From NCBI GenBank assembly GCA_019914945.1, contig CM034099.1, positions 2,604,001 to 2,668,000 on the forward strand: DNA of 64,000 nt. Direction: 5' to 3'. The number at the start of each line of letters is the position of its first letter. Positions within the stretch are counted from its first letter, which is position 1. The stretch comes from Typha latifolia (Eukaryota; Streptophyta; Magnoliopsida; Poales; Typhaceae). Below are positions 48,385-60,609 of the stretch, piece after piece. A program made the position numbers and the translations under genes. The notes below the pieces were generated by a model. That model was not told where the DNA came from. It saw nothing but the letters and a program-made list of their open reading frames with translations, and did not search any database.

Positions 48385-49109
48385 ATCGGGCACTTAGCTT
48401 GCAAAAAAAAATCCATCAAACAATCTCGCTCAATGATTTTTTGAGAGACTTTAAGATCAAGAAGGAGAGAACATACAAAAGGCATACCTTTCTGATAGAG
48501 GGGGCGAGAGCAAAAGAAGCACGACTATGAACATGAACTATTGAGGAGGGTTTTAGCCGACAGAACAACCTTCACGCGAGCAATCTAGTTGCTCAATGGT
48601 TTGAACTGCGCTCAAGCTCGATTCATTTATACTTCAATTTAAACGATCAAACTCCAAATTAGTATATATTTATGTGTGTCCAAAATTAATTTAGAAAAAT
48701 TATAATTCCACATAATTGGAGAGCTCTCATTATCCCTAAGCATCAGAGTTTGCTGAAAATTAATAATGTCAGAACCAATAACTTCATACATAAAATGAAG
48801 TTTGCGAGAAATTATCCAATGGCCCTACACTTAGTAAATCCGCCAGGCATGTATAAGTCTTCAACACAAATAAAAGTTTTATACATATTTTGGTGCCAAA
48901 AGGATTAGTGGTAACTTTATCATATTTTCTCACATGAGATAGATTAATATGTACAACTCAAGGTTATACATCTTAATTATATTTAAGTATATTTTTAGAG
49001 CGAGCCATGTTTAATGTCTTGCAAATAATAGAGAGTTATACATTAATCAAATAAGACCTTACCACATTACTAGAATGATAGTAATGTTTGATGTTTTGTG
49101 AGGTCTAAC
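48385..49109 (-). repeat. Right arm of the inverted repeat next to RRP42
   Basis: This arm is the reverse complement of 46608-47345. Its first part (48385-48680) is also a direct-orientation copy of the working RRP42 leader/promoter at 46213-46490. It begins exactly where leader homology starts (CACTTAGCTTG) and carries no exon. Confidence 0.85.
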
Positions 49110-49990
49110 AAATTGCATACACCTTTCTTTGAATGATACTTGGCTGGTAAACATACTTATTTTTCTTTGAAATTGTTCTAGGTTTTGATCAATGTTGTTC
49201 TAAAGAGAGAGCCGGCATGCCAACCTTAAACTTTTCTATATTGTTGGATGTGAAGACTTGTGTTTCAAATGGCAATTTACCAATTTTGGACTTGGTCTGG
49301 CCACCTAGGATAACTCGGTCTTCTAATTTTTGGAGAACACCTATAGACCATAGTGCAAGTTGGATATGCAAACCTTTGCCACCAAGTTTCTGAATTTGTA
49401 ATCTTGAACCTTAAGTAGATGCACCAATCTGAACTTGGCTTTGGCCTAGCACTTCGGCAGCACCAATTAGCACCTTTTCTTTGAATTTAAGCAATTCTTC
49501 TGTTTGTATTTCGAGGCGAGCCTAAGTCAGAGCTAGCTTGCTTAGGCTTAGCTCAAATCTAATATTTTATTATACATATATATGTATATATATATATATA
49601 TATAATAGTTTTTGGTTAAGCTTGAATAGTTATTGGCTCATTTTAAGGCTTGACAATTTAGGCTCAGTCTGGCTTGGCTTGAATAATAGGCTTGGGTCCA
49701 TCTCGGCTTAAATAGTAAGCTCGGTTTAGTCTGGCTTAAAATTAGCCTAGTTTCAGGCTTGGGCTTGGCTCAAGCTTCGTCCGACTCAACTTGAGTTAAG
49801 CTCGAAAATAGGCTAGGCTCAAGCTCGGTCTAGCTCAGCTCGAGCTTGACTCAACTTGAGCCGAGTTGAGCCCAAATCCCAAGCTAGGCTCACCAAACTA
49901 ATTTGGTGGCAGGTTCCTTACCCACTGAAAGAAAGAACGGACTGAGATCTCTCGCGTCCCAAATCCAACGGCCTCAAGCTCGGCTCATCT
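49110..49990. repeat. Degenerate GGCTTGGCTC/GAGCTC-word repeat block
   Basis: From about 49520 to 49900 the sequence is built from imperfect words such as GGCTTGGCT, CTCAAGCTCG and ACTTGAG, with an AT microsatellite at 49575-49603 inside. Such blocks are common in decayed plant transposons. The part before it (49140-49500) contains a short minus-strand open frame with no recognisable domain. Confidence 0.4.
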
Positions 49991-50530
49991 ACACCCTTAA
50001 TCGTTTATGAAGTACGGATATGGATACGGGGATACGATAAATTCTCAAAAAATAAGATACGATATGTCTAGGATACGATAATTAAAAAATTATATAAAAA
50101 TGTTATATTCTAATGACAACCTATACATGTGTATGTGCAAAAGAAAATTTATATTCTAATGACAACCTATATTGCTATATATAATATTGCATTCAATATT
50201 TCAATATATCCATTATCTACATAAACATTTAACAACAAAACTGAGAGTAATAGATATCAAAGACAATTAGACAAAGAATATATCAATATTCAACAAATAA
50301 TGTACCAAAATGAGAATAGTAGATATCATTGCATTCAATCTGACTGTGAAGCATGGATACCAATACGGGGTATAGGGATACGATAAATTTTAAAACTAAG
50401 ATACGGATACGGCAATAAAAAATTAATAAAAATATAGTTTTAATATATTGCAAACCAATATAACATATGGTTTAATACATATCATTCTAACTTATCTTGT
50501 GATCAACATGCTTTAGTCAGAGAAAACATC

Positions 50531-50710
50531 AATTAATTTCTAAAACATGGCAGTGAGGCAGTAACTAATTTCTAAAACATGGCAGTAAGGCAGTAATTAA
50601 TTTCTAAAACATAACAGTGAGGCAGTGAGGCAGTGAGGCAGTGAGGCAGAGAGGCAGTAATTATTTTTTTAAAACATGGCAGTGAGGCACTGAGGCACTG
50701 AGGGAGTGAG
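50531..50710. repeat. Minisatellite of TTTCTAAAACATGGCAGTGAGGC-type units
   Basis: Units of about 30-35 bases containing TTTCTAAAACATGGCAG and GAGGCAGTAA repeat with variation. Inside them the shorter GTGAGGCA word is itself repeated four to five times near 50615-50650. Confidence 0.7.
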
Positions 50711-50869
50711 CACAAACATCAACCAGCTCACTGTAATCATTTAGCATCCTAAATTACTCAAATAGCATCAATCAGCTCACTGTGATCAAAACCCCTATAA
50801 ACGAAATCAAAATCCTAAATTCTGATATCACAGACAGAGGAGGGAGGGAGGAAGGTGCGTGAGGGAGGG

Positions 50870-51130
50870 AGATGAAGTAGGGTACCTCAGTCACCGGAGG
50901 GAGTCGCCGTCGCGAGAGGGAGTCGCTGCCGAGGGAGTCGTCGTCGCGAGAGGGAGTCGTCTCGAGGGAGTCGCCGCGCGGGGAAGGGGAGGAAGCTTTC
51001 GTCGCCGGTGCGTGAGGGAGGACGGAGGGAGGCCTTCGTCGCCGGCGCGTGAGGGAGGCAGGAAGGTTTGCGTCGCCGCCGACGCGTGAGAGAGAGGGTT
51101 TTAGATAGGTCGAGAGAGAGAGAAGGGGGG
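50870..51130 (+). other. GC-rich GGGAGTCG/GTCGCCG tract with a chance open frame
   Basis: This GC-rich island contains repeated GAGGGAGTCG and TCGTCGCCG words and a 76-codon open frame (50859-51089) that is almost all Arg, Gly, Glu, Ser and Val. The frame reflects composition and not a known protein. It may be the transcribed leader of an ancestral element. Confidence 0.35.
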
Positions 51131-51385
51131 GAACGAGAGAGCTGAGCGATATCAGGTGTTATTAGTTAAATACTAACGGGTTGGTTAGTAGGTTAACGGG
51201 TTCTAAATGAGTTTTATTTTCAGACCCGACCCGTTTAACTTAAATAATTCAAAAATGTATCTGTACTGGAAAATTAAATTAATTATTTCAAATAGGATAC
51301 TTCTTTAGCCGATACGTATCGAGGCAGTATTGGATACGTATCAGTATCCGATACGTATATTATTCTGTTAGGCAAGATATGATGC

Positions 51386-52201
51386 TATCATGTTTAACAA
51401 TTTTTACTTATTTTTTAATTTGACAATAGTGCAACAATAGAGATATTATCTTAACAGCTTTGGAAACAATTATAAAGGTAAACAATAAAAAAATACTTAT
51501 ATTCTAGCATAATTATCTATTAATCTAGTCAAATATATAAAATATTTGTATATACTCTTTAATTTATCAACAAATAAATTTTTTTATAATAACTAATTAA
51601 TTTGTATCGAATCATTGCTCTATATAAAAATTTTGCTTGCTTTAAGTTGGACTCCGTAGAACTCTGATCGATACTTCTAATTAATATTTTTTAATGTTAT
51701 TTAATTTTAATAGTTAGATTAGAAGAGAGAAATTATTTATTCTTATTGAATCATTTGTCATATATAGCGGAAACTTTTGCCTATAAAACTATGAAAATGG
51801 AACATTGATGCATGCTTCTCCTTAACGGTATGGTACTTTCAAGCCAAGCAATTATCCACACAGCTCAGCAGCAACGGAATGCGACGGGTTGCCTAAAACC
51901 CCTCGTCTCTTCATGAAATGACTCTTTTGGCTCCCGGGGTCGCAAGACCCGATTTCTTCTTGTCCGTATCACACTGCATTATCCTTAACTAAGTGAAGAA
52001 TGGTATTTGTGATATTTGACATAATAATCTGTGGCATTTCTGGGATTCGACTCTTGGGTCTCCCACCCGTTTGAAACTGAATCGACTTGAGTCACCGGCA
52101 CGCAAGCGCCGCCACCGGTTATAGCCAGTCATCAAGCAAAAGTCCGTTTTCCCCTGTTTAAAATCCTCCGTAGCCGCTCTCTCTTCTCTGTTCCCCCTAC
52201 A
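51386..52201 (+). promoter_or_regulatory. Promoter region of the glycosylase gene
   Basis: AT-rich sequence is followed from about 51830 by a more balanced stretch leading to the ATG at 52202. No conserved element stands out, so the promoter label rests on position only. Confidence 0.35.
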
Positions 52202-55200
52202 ATGCCGGGAGTAATGGAGGTGAAGTCTTCGTCGAAGCAGCCATCCGCTCCTCCTCCGGTTAGGTTACGGGCCGTTACCACCAGATCTCGAGTCGCGAGC
52301 TCGGTGGTGTCGAGAAAGAAGAAGGAAACCATCAAGAACGACCGTAAAGTGGCCGTACGTTCACCGGAATCAGGCCAGAACGTCTCGGGAGACGGGTTGT
52401 CCTCCTCGGGCTCTTCCTGTGGACGTTCTATGAGCATGAGGAGACCGAATAGGGCCAAACCCGTAAAGGTTGCTCCTGAAGGCATAGATTTGGGTTTGGT
52501 GTCGCCTTCGCCGGCGCTAGTGAAGAAGAGGTGCGCTTGGATCACTCCAAATTCCGGTGAGTTGCACATTTTGGTCGAATTAGTTGTACTTGTTGGTCCT
52601 TTTGGTCGATTTTCTTGCAATCTGGTGTAAATTGTTATGATTCATTTCGTTTCGTAGATAAAGATTTCACCTTTGACTAGTTTGCTACTCCAGGAGTTCT
52701 TTATCCTTAGCTCTTTTGTGTAACAGGTTGTAGTACGTGATTTTAGTAATATAGCATTAATGTTTTAGCCAAATTGCTAGGACATCTCGGATGCGGTGGA
52801 GGCACGACCTCCATTTTTAGTGAAGTTTGATCCTTCATGGTTAGAATTGCATGGGATGGATATACTTTGTTAGAACAATGATAGATAGTTCCAACCTTGC
52901 CATTCTAAGTCTATTGTCTCTTTCTGGTGAAGAGTAGTGATACCGCACAGGCGCACATCCTATGGGGATCTTTGAAATTTAAAAGAAACTATCGCAAGCC
53001 CACTCTTAGACTTGTACAGAACATGCCTTAATATGTGAGTTCAAAGGAACTAAAATCATTTTCACATATGTTAGACTAAGATAAAAGCTCATTTCTTTAC
53101 GGGCTTAAGCTTTTAGAGCAATTATTGAGTTAATAGTGTTCGGTGCATCTGATGTTGTTAAGTAAATAGAAAAATCTTTTAACAATTAAGGCTAAGTTCA
53201 CTTCTTGGGATTCTCAAAAATGTCTCAAGCCTGAAAATGAGGAGAGTGTTAGAATGTAAAAGATAGAAACCTCATTCTCTAAAAACTTAAAAGTTTTTAG
53301 AGAAATGAGTGAGTTAATAACCAATAATAATTTAAACTTATGACAAAACAATAGTTGGTTTTGCTTTATGGAGATATTTACCAACTCAGATTTTACCTGA
53401 TTAAGCACATACTACTCATTGATGCATTTGTCTCATTTCCTTTCAGAGCCAATTTATATCTCTTTCCATGATGAAGAATGGGGGATCCCGGTGCATGATG
53501 ACGAAAAGCTGTTCGAGTTGCTGATTTTGTCACAAGCATTATCTGAACTCAGCTGGCCAATGATTTTGAGCAAGAGAGATATGTTCAGGTATGCTTTTAT
53601 ATGCAGAACCGTTACTCTTCTTTGGGTAAAAGAATAATTGAGCTTGACATTACTTCTATCAGGATGTTGTTTGACGACTTCAATCATTCCTCTGTGGCCA
53701 ATTTTACTGAGAAAAAGATACTCTCGCTCAGTTCAAGTGGTAGCACATTGTTATCAGAACAAAAGATACGGGCAGTTGTGGAGAATGCTAAGCAAATGCA
53801 TAAGGTAAACTGCATGTTACCCAAAATATTTTGTGATATTAGATCACAATGTTAACAACATGGTCCAGATTTCCAAGTTTTTCTTAATGGTCTATTTTTT
53901 GTTCCAATTTAGTTTGAAACCTGGCTTTAAAGGTATAGTGATCTTGAGATCTTGTGCTCAGATCCATCCAATCTCATGATTCATCTTTTTTCCTTTGCCA
54001 TTTCATCACCATTCCGCTTGTCTTGCCCACATTTATCCGCATTTAATGTTGGAGTCATCCCAAGTGTGTTCCCTTGGGGTGTTCATGTGAGTGACCTCTT
54101 GCATTTACAATATCTTTTCTTAATGAGCCTTACCTCCAATGTCATGTACTTGCCGGACTTTGATTGAGCAGCTCCTGAAATTCTTATGGAATTCTCTAAC
54201 AAAATGGTTTTTGCAACAAAACAGATAGTCTTAACCGTATTAGCTACCTCTAAGTTTTCCTGTTGTGCCTCTCCAAGCAGATTTTATTCCAATGAGCACT
54301 CCTTTGTTTGTTTTCCTTATACATTATGCCACATTGCCACTAAAGACTATGGAACAATAACTCAGTTAGTTCTAGTTAAGCACATGCTTAACCATCAAAA
54401 TTTGCTCGCTAGTGCCATAGTTTATAGCCTTGGTAATAGGAAAGGTATCCTAGTGCATGCCAAGCTTGGTCGGTACTTGGGAAGGCAATGTATCCATAGG
54501 CGTAATGGTATTATAAAAGTAGTTGTAATATACATGTGTAATGTCTTAAATGGTAGGTCGGTTAGTTTAAAAGAAAATAAATGCAATTAATAGTCTATGA
54601 AACTAATTGAAAGTTTTATGTATGAGATGTAGCCCAACTTTACTAATATGCCGTATCGTATTAATACAAATTAATACACGACAGCCCGATCTGACATTCG
54701 ACTTAACTTATTGTGAAACATAAACCTTAATTTTATTTTCTGAAAACAACAGGAAAATTAGGTACTTCGTATTTGGGTTACCTACCTCAAACTGTAAATA
54801 AAGTAGGCAATGAATGCATTTTCCTAGAAAGTGTCCACAATATTAAGAGAAGTATATGCTTGCTGCATTACATGGTATCATGCCTCAATAAAGTTTTTGC
54901 TATTCTTATTACCCATACAAACGCTTGAATAGGGTAAGACACCACTTCAAATTCCATGTTCACAAATAATGCTAGATTTTCCTACATCTTAGTCATGGAT
55001 GAGTAATACAAGCAGATACATTTTTTATAGAGGCAAACTAGGTTGACTATATGATAGATATACAAATTATACATGTTATCAAGCTGAAGTAAATTGGAAA
55101 GTCTGCAATTTATACAGGTAATTGAGGAATTTGGATCCTTCAGCAATTACTGTTGGAACTTTGTTAACCACAAACCAATTGTAAATGGATTTCGATATTC

Positions 55201-55450
55201 TCGTCAAGTGCCAGTGAAGACGCCAAAAGCAGAAGCCTTTAGCAAGGACTTAATGCAAAGGGGATTCCGGTGTGTTGGCCCAACCGTAATCTATTCTTTC
55301 ATGCAAGCAGCAGGGATTATCAATGACCATCTTTTGAGCTGCTTCAGATTTGACGATTGCAACAGAAAACAGACTGATGAGTCAAGAAAAGATATTGAGT
55401 CCTTATCATTGACAAAAAGGATAATTCAAACATGTTCCTTGCAGGATTAA
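52202..55450 (+). CDS. DNA-3-methyladenine glycosylase I (TAG) family protein, 4 exons
   Basis: Exons 52202-52556, 53447-53588, 53663-53804 and 55118-55450 join in phase and give 323 residues. The start at 52202 is the first ATG; one at 52214 is also possible. Residues 1-107 are a Ser/Arg/Lys-rich plant-specific extension. The catalytic domain starts at KKRCAWITPNS. Compared with bacterial TAG, the zinc-site residues are present: C111, H126 (FHDEEWG), H284 and C288 (NDHLLSC). W130 and E142 (KLFELL) match base-pocket positions. Family motifs AFSKDLMQRGFRCVGPTVIYSFMQAAG are intact. The enzyme excises alkylated adenine in base-excision repair, probably in the nucleus. Plant genomes carry several such paralogues, and some may have altered specificity. 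Introns 1 and 3 (0.9 and 1.3 kb) have no coding content I trust. A broken copy of exons 2-3 lies at 38109-38424. Confidence 0.93.
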
Positions 55451-57120
55451 GCTCCCAGCATGGTGGACGTGTGTAAAAATGACCATCAGTAGAAGTCACC
55501 AGTAAGCTAACATTGTATGGAAGGAGTTCAACCATGTAATGTCTACTCTTGTGTTAGTAATTTGATGCTTGTAGTTCCCCACTTATAGTTGTATCATTTA
55601 GTTTCTAATACAGTTGCACGGTGTGTATGATATCAGACACCAGAAATGTATCATTCTGATTGTATAATTTTATCTGTTTTAGTTCTTGAATCCACTTTTT
55701 TTGCCCATGTTGACATTTTCTTTTTGGTATCAAACTTTGCGCTCCTAAATATGATTGCTGATTGATCTATAAACATCCCAGCATAATCAAAGAGATAAGC
55801 TCTCCCTGTCATGCTTTACGATCCCTGTACATATTGAAGCAGATTTTGACAGATTTACCTCACCTTTTGTTTTTTTTTTCTTTTGATAGAGATAAGTTTT
55901 AACCATATGAATATTATTCCACTGGCATATTTACTTCACTTGTTATGCCAAAGATGATATCTTACTAAGGTTCTTAGTTGATGTAGTGCTTTCAGGTGGC
56001 CCATCTATAATTTGCAAGCAAATGAATTTCTGCTGTGCTTTGTGGATGAGCTCATTATATATCTAACCATCTACAATATTTACAAACACCCATCACATGG
56101 AATGGTCCCCCTGAAGCTACCTGCTGCCACTTGACCCAGCAACGCATCTTTGTGGAGAACTCTAAATCCCTGCATAAACTCCAGAGTTTTGCGATGCCCT
56201 TAAGTTTATTTATTTTTTTAAATCAATCAACGATATTACAACTTTAATATGGTATATATTGCAACTTTAATATTACAACTTTAGTCAGCATGCTATCTGT
56301 ACCCTGTCCAATTCTTTGATCGTCTTTCCAAACCCAGAATTGATGAGAGCTTGATGCGATACCCAGTGATTGGAACCCTTGTATGCATTCTTTGTATTCT
56401 TGAAGATTCATATTATAAAGTTTCCAACAAAATAAACACGTGTTATATAGTTGAGATTGGCCTAAATACTTGTATTCTTGAGCTGCCGCATCTTGAGTGC
56501 TAGGTGAGCAATGTCAAGCACCTTCTAATTGGGCGCAGCAGCTATTGATACAGCATGCATGAGTTGTTCCAGTGAACATGCGTAAATGTGCTGTTTGCAA
56601 TACACGAATGTCAGTTGCAGTTTCTATCCATCTAAATGGTTCATCAGTATCATGAAAGAAATTAATGCCATAAATGCCAATTTCATCAGCCCCAGTGACA
56701 TGCAATAAATGACTACATCCCTGACTCGGGAGTAACCCACAAGCAAATCTTATCTCAGGATGAAACAAAACCTATAGCAGCATTCTCAGAGCAAGATTTA
56801 GCCTGTTGAGGAAGAAAGATAAACTATTCCCACATTCTTTCTCACCACTTACAATCAAGTAGTAAACCCTAATTACAGATCCAGAAATTGACTCCAGCAG
56901 CAAATGCCACAAAAGCAAATAGCTCAGAACACAGCCCAGGAACTCAAATCAATGAAAAAAAAGAATCTGTGTGCATGCACCGTCGTCATGTTACTGCAAA
57001 CCATAAAATGGTAAGCAAATAGCCACAAAACCTCAAAGAGGAGAACTGAACACCAGGAACTGAGCTAAACCTTCAGATCATCAGATGATGTAGAAGCTGC
57101 GGAGTACGAGAGGTGACCCC
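55451..57120. other. Convergent intergenic region between the glycosylase and BES1-type genes
   Basis: The interval contains both 3' flanks. An 84-codon minus-strand open frame at 56514-56768 has no recognised domain and no splice partner. No repeat or RNA gene is evident. Confidence 0.5.
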
Positions 57121-59221
57121 TCACTTGGCGGCGGCAGTGCCAACCCCTAATGTGAGCTCAAGATCATCCACCCCAACCTCATGAATCCTCTCCCCTTCCC
57201 AAGCCATCACCCTCCCACACTCAAATTCAAACTCCGCAGCGCCTCGTCCCCTGTCCTGCATTCCTCCTGCAGGACTCACCACATTCTCTGCAGGAGGGGC
57301 AACTGGATTGACAAGGTTGAAGGTAGGGGATGCAGGAGCAGTCATCTGGAAGCTAACCCATCGACCAGAATCAACAGTGGAGGCATCAGACTCATCGCAT
57401 TCGGGTATTGTGGCAGGATGCCCAGGATGACGGCCACGGGTAGGGCTTGCAGGTGCAGAGGCAGCAAAGAGTGGGTGACGGAATGCCGCGTACTCCCAAT
57501 CTGGTTTCCTAAGCTTAGGCGGGCGAGAAGAGGTCGGAGAGGAGAGGGGTGGGGTCACAGGAGCACTGTTGGAGATACGGAGAGGAGGAAGGGAAGAAAG
57601 GTTTCGGAGGAAAGGAAGAAGAAAAGAAGGGTTAACACTTGGGTTAGAGTTGTTGGAGTTGTTATCAGCGCGGGTAGGGCTAGGGAAAGAAGACGATGAG
57701 GGGCTAGCATGGTAGGAAGGGACGGGACTGGCGAAGTAAGAGGAGGGTGGACTCAGCTGGTGAGAAGAGGAGCAAGGGCTTAAGTTTGTTGATGGAGCTC
57801 CCACGACAGCTTCCAGAGGCGGTGTAGGTGGCTTGCAACCCTGTCAAGAGTAAATTGAAGAACTTAGTAGATGCATTGCATACACAGGTAGGAGATTCAC
57901 AACTACATACAGTCAACAGGATATGTCTAAAAATAAAGGTATAAGGTATCTAGGACAGAAGTATTTCTTATTCTTGTAGTGACTTTGCTGTGAATTACGT
58001 AAAGAAATTAAAATCTTTTTCATAAGCTAACAATTTTTTTTTGTATTGACTGATGATCTGTGTCTTGGTGATGTTCTTCACTTTAAATGGTGGTGCGTTT
58101 CTCTTCCCGGCTTTCTTTTTTTCACTTGAAAAGCAGCATGGGGTAGAAGAGAAACCCTCTTCAAATCAAGTGCTATGCATGACAGGAAACAAAGGAAAAG
58201 GCAAAAGGGGAAGAAAGTTTGATAGTAAAGACGCAATTTTCCACAACCCAATCAATTATAAACACCATCATGTTAGGCTCAGGCAGAACACAGAGAGGAC
58301 TGCCTCCAAAGAGTAGAGTCAAAAGAAACATAGATGCAATTATTTTGTGTCTAAAGTTTTAGTTTTGTCTAATTAAGATCAGAACTTCCACAGGGGAAAC
58401 AAAAGCAATAGGCTAAAAGGGATATGGATGTGCAGCATAACAAAGAGGGTCAAATTAGTCTCAGCAAAACACAGATCAGAATTTGGAAATGCAGAAGCAG
58501 CTCAAGCCCAAAAGGCAAACATTAAGGATACGCCGACAAGTAAATAAAAGAAAAAAGAACAGATGAAATATCCAAAGACGGGTTAGAGACAAGAAAGGGT
58601 AACATGGATCAGATATCAAAGATCTATCTATTCAACTAGAACAAATGACCATTCATACTGCTAAGAGATCTATAACAAACAGACAAAGAAGTGGTGCGTA
58701 GTTGCAAGACAGTAAGATTTATGGATAAGTAACCGAAAAAAACCCTTTATCCCAACTAATTTGAGTCTAGATTTAGTTCTCCCAAAAGGGAAAAACCAAA
58801 AATATATGAAGCATCATGATCCTTATGCCTTTATTTTAAGAAAAGCCCCAAAACCCATCATCAAAATCCCAACTTGGGACAGATCACTTGATCCCCCAAG
58901 TCTGAAAACCAACCCAGATCTAACCAAATCAACAAAACAGAAGCCAAAAATTAAATTAAAATAGACACACAGAAAAGAGCCAAAGAGAGAGAAAAGAGAG
59001 ACCTTTCGGTAAGTGGTACCATCCTCCTCAACGATCCACCCAGCCTCGGCACAGAGAGCTTTGAGGACTTCGTTATTATCGCAGTGTTTGGGAAGCTTGT
59101 AGTTACCCAAACTCCTCAACCCAGTAAAGATCTTTGCCGCGATCGCCCTCCTCCTCCTCTCCCTCCTCTTGTTGTTCTCTCTCTCCTTCCACGTCGGTAG
59201 CCTCCCTGCTCCCGATGTCAT
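57121..59221 (-). CDS. BES1/BZR1-family brassinosteroid transcription factor, 2 exons
   Basis: Minus-strand exons 59221-59003 and 57840-57121 join at a phase-0 GT-AG intron and give 312 residues. The start at 59221 ([20 protein letters not shown]) was chosen over upstream in-frame codons that only encode a GA-tract Glu/Arg run. Exon 1 is the conserved non-canonical bHLH DNA-binding region ([35 protein letters not shown]). Exon 2 starts GCKPP and contains a Ser-rich region with many S/T-x-x-x-S/T sites for GSK3/BIN2 kinases and the [17 protein letters not shown] motif, the 14-3-3 region in BZR1. A PEST-like segment ([23 protein letters not shown]) follows. The C-terminus has LELTLGVG, an EAR-type repression motif. 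These proteins switch brassinosteroid-responsive genes in the nucleus and are controlled by phosphorylation. A CT tract precedes the start. Confidence 0.95.
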
Positions 59222-59240
59222 CTCTCCACCCGCCCACCTC

Positions 59241-59259
59241 CTCTTCCCTCTCCCTCTCC

Positions 59260-59291
<32 letters not shown>
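59241..59291 (-). repeat. CT/GA tract in the leader of the BES1-type gene
   Basis: A CT-rich run on the plus strand starts about 20 bases upstream of the ATG. In the mRNA it is GA-rich. A further CTCTC-rich tract lies at 59398-59460. Confidence 0.7.
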
Positions 59292-60600
59292 AGAAACTCG
59301 AAATTTTTTTTACTCAAGAGTTTCAGGTAATGGCGACGAAATGGGGAGTTGGGTCTTGCAGACGACGGAGGGCGGAGAGATGGGTAAACGTTTCTTTCTC
59401 CTCTCCTCTCCTCTCCTCTCTCTCCTCTCTTTTGTCTTTGTTTTCTCTCTCTTTTCTTCTGTTGCTTTTGGACAGAGGAGTCTGAGATTGATCACGAGGA
59501 GAGTACGTTTCTTTATTGCAAGTAGATTGGATAGATTCTTTCGATGACAGGAGAGTGGGGGAGGCCCCCTCTCCCCTTTCTCTCTCTTCACTTCTTTTGA
59601 GGAGGCAACTACATTGACCGAAATGCCCTCCGTTCCACTATCTCCTATTAGTGCCTTAATCCTAGGATTAGTCGGTCACAAGCGCGGGTTTTGGAGTGCC
59701 TCCAATCCTATTCTTTAGTTTATTTAATTTTAAGCAGGCAGACAGCAGCGGGGGGGGGGGGGGGTGTGTGTCTGCAGTCCTTGCTTTGACTGAGATCAGA
59801 AGACTAAGTTGCGGAAGAGGAGAGAAGAAAACAAACACAAGGTGTGACGGTGGATTACATTTTGTCTATTTTGGGTTGCTTTACTTGTGATCGATATCCT
59901 TAAATGGTCGTTTGTGATGCATATTAATTGGTTGGGTATGAAGTGAAGCATGAGCTGGATCAGGTTATGGATGGGGTCTAGCTTTATGCAACTTGGATTT
60001 ACAACAGATGGCTCATATCGCAGCAAAATTTTCCCACATCCTAGTCAGCAGACGATCTGCTCCCTCCCCTGGACTGCTAGTTTGACCGTAATCTAATCGA
60101 GCCAACACCACCAACCTACTCTAATAGAATGGGTACCTTCCACGTGATCGAGAAAATTACGAGATATTAGTATTTTTATATCCACGAAGAGTTGGCTTTG
60201 TAGATCCCCCGTCTAGTCTTTGAAATCTTGAATAATTAAAAAAAAAAGAGTTATCGAATTGCACCAATCTAACTCAGGTAGACTTAGTAAGTACTCTTTC
60301 GCATGAGATTATGAGATAAATTTTAACCCCAAATAATTATTGTGTAAAAAATTATTTAATAGTTTAGCTCAACAATTTGATTTTATTGATAGCTATACAA
60401 TTGGCTTAGAGGAGCAATTAGATGGCTTAAAGCAAGTCTCGACAATAGTCAATTTAAAATAATTATTCGACGACACATATTACTTAAAATCTAGACTAAA
60501 TAATTTATTATATTTATTTAAACTCGATGCTGCATAACTATGTATTTAAGGAGGATCGGTTATTTGTTTAATCAATCTAGCTTTCTGAGGCTCATAAATA
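59292..60600. promoter_or_regulatory. Upstream region of the BES1-type gene
   Basis: The part to about 59600 is CT-rich and probably leader and core promoter. A poly-G/GT run lies at 59750-59770. From 60140 onward the sequence is AT-rich, and 60300-60530 resembles 24145-24370. No gene is seen. Confidence 0.4.
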
Positions 60601-60609
60601 ATTTATTAA

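Larger units (their letters stand above)
50000..51385. mobile_element. Composite transposon-like block with GATACG-rich ends
   Basis: Near 50010-50085 and again at 50340-50410 the sequence has GGATACGGGGATACGATAAA-like words; at 51308-51360 the reverse-sense words (GATACGTATC, ATCCGATACGTAT) appear, suggesting degenerate ends or internal subrepeats. In between lie a minisatellite (50531-50710) and a GC-rich tract (50870-51130). No transposase is seen and the class cannot be assigned. Confidence 0.4.

Noticed and set aside
52020..52130. tRNA-like words (GGATTCGACTC) upstream of the glycosylase gene
   Set aside because: No cloverleaf with matching acceptor and anticodon stems could be drawn around them.
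53952..54590. ORFs inside glycosylase intron 3
   Set aside because: They lie within an intron whose flanking exons join in phase, and they show no known protein features.
56514..56768. 84-codon minus-strand ORF between the glycosylase and BES1-type genes
   Set aside because: It has no recognised domain, no splice continuation and no repeat evidence, so I cannot support it as a gene.
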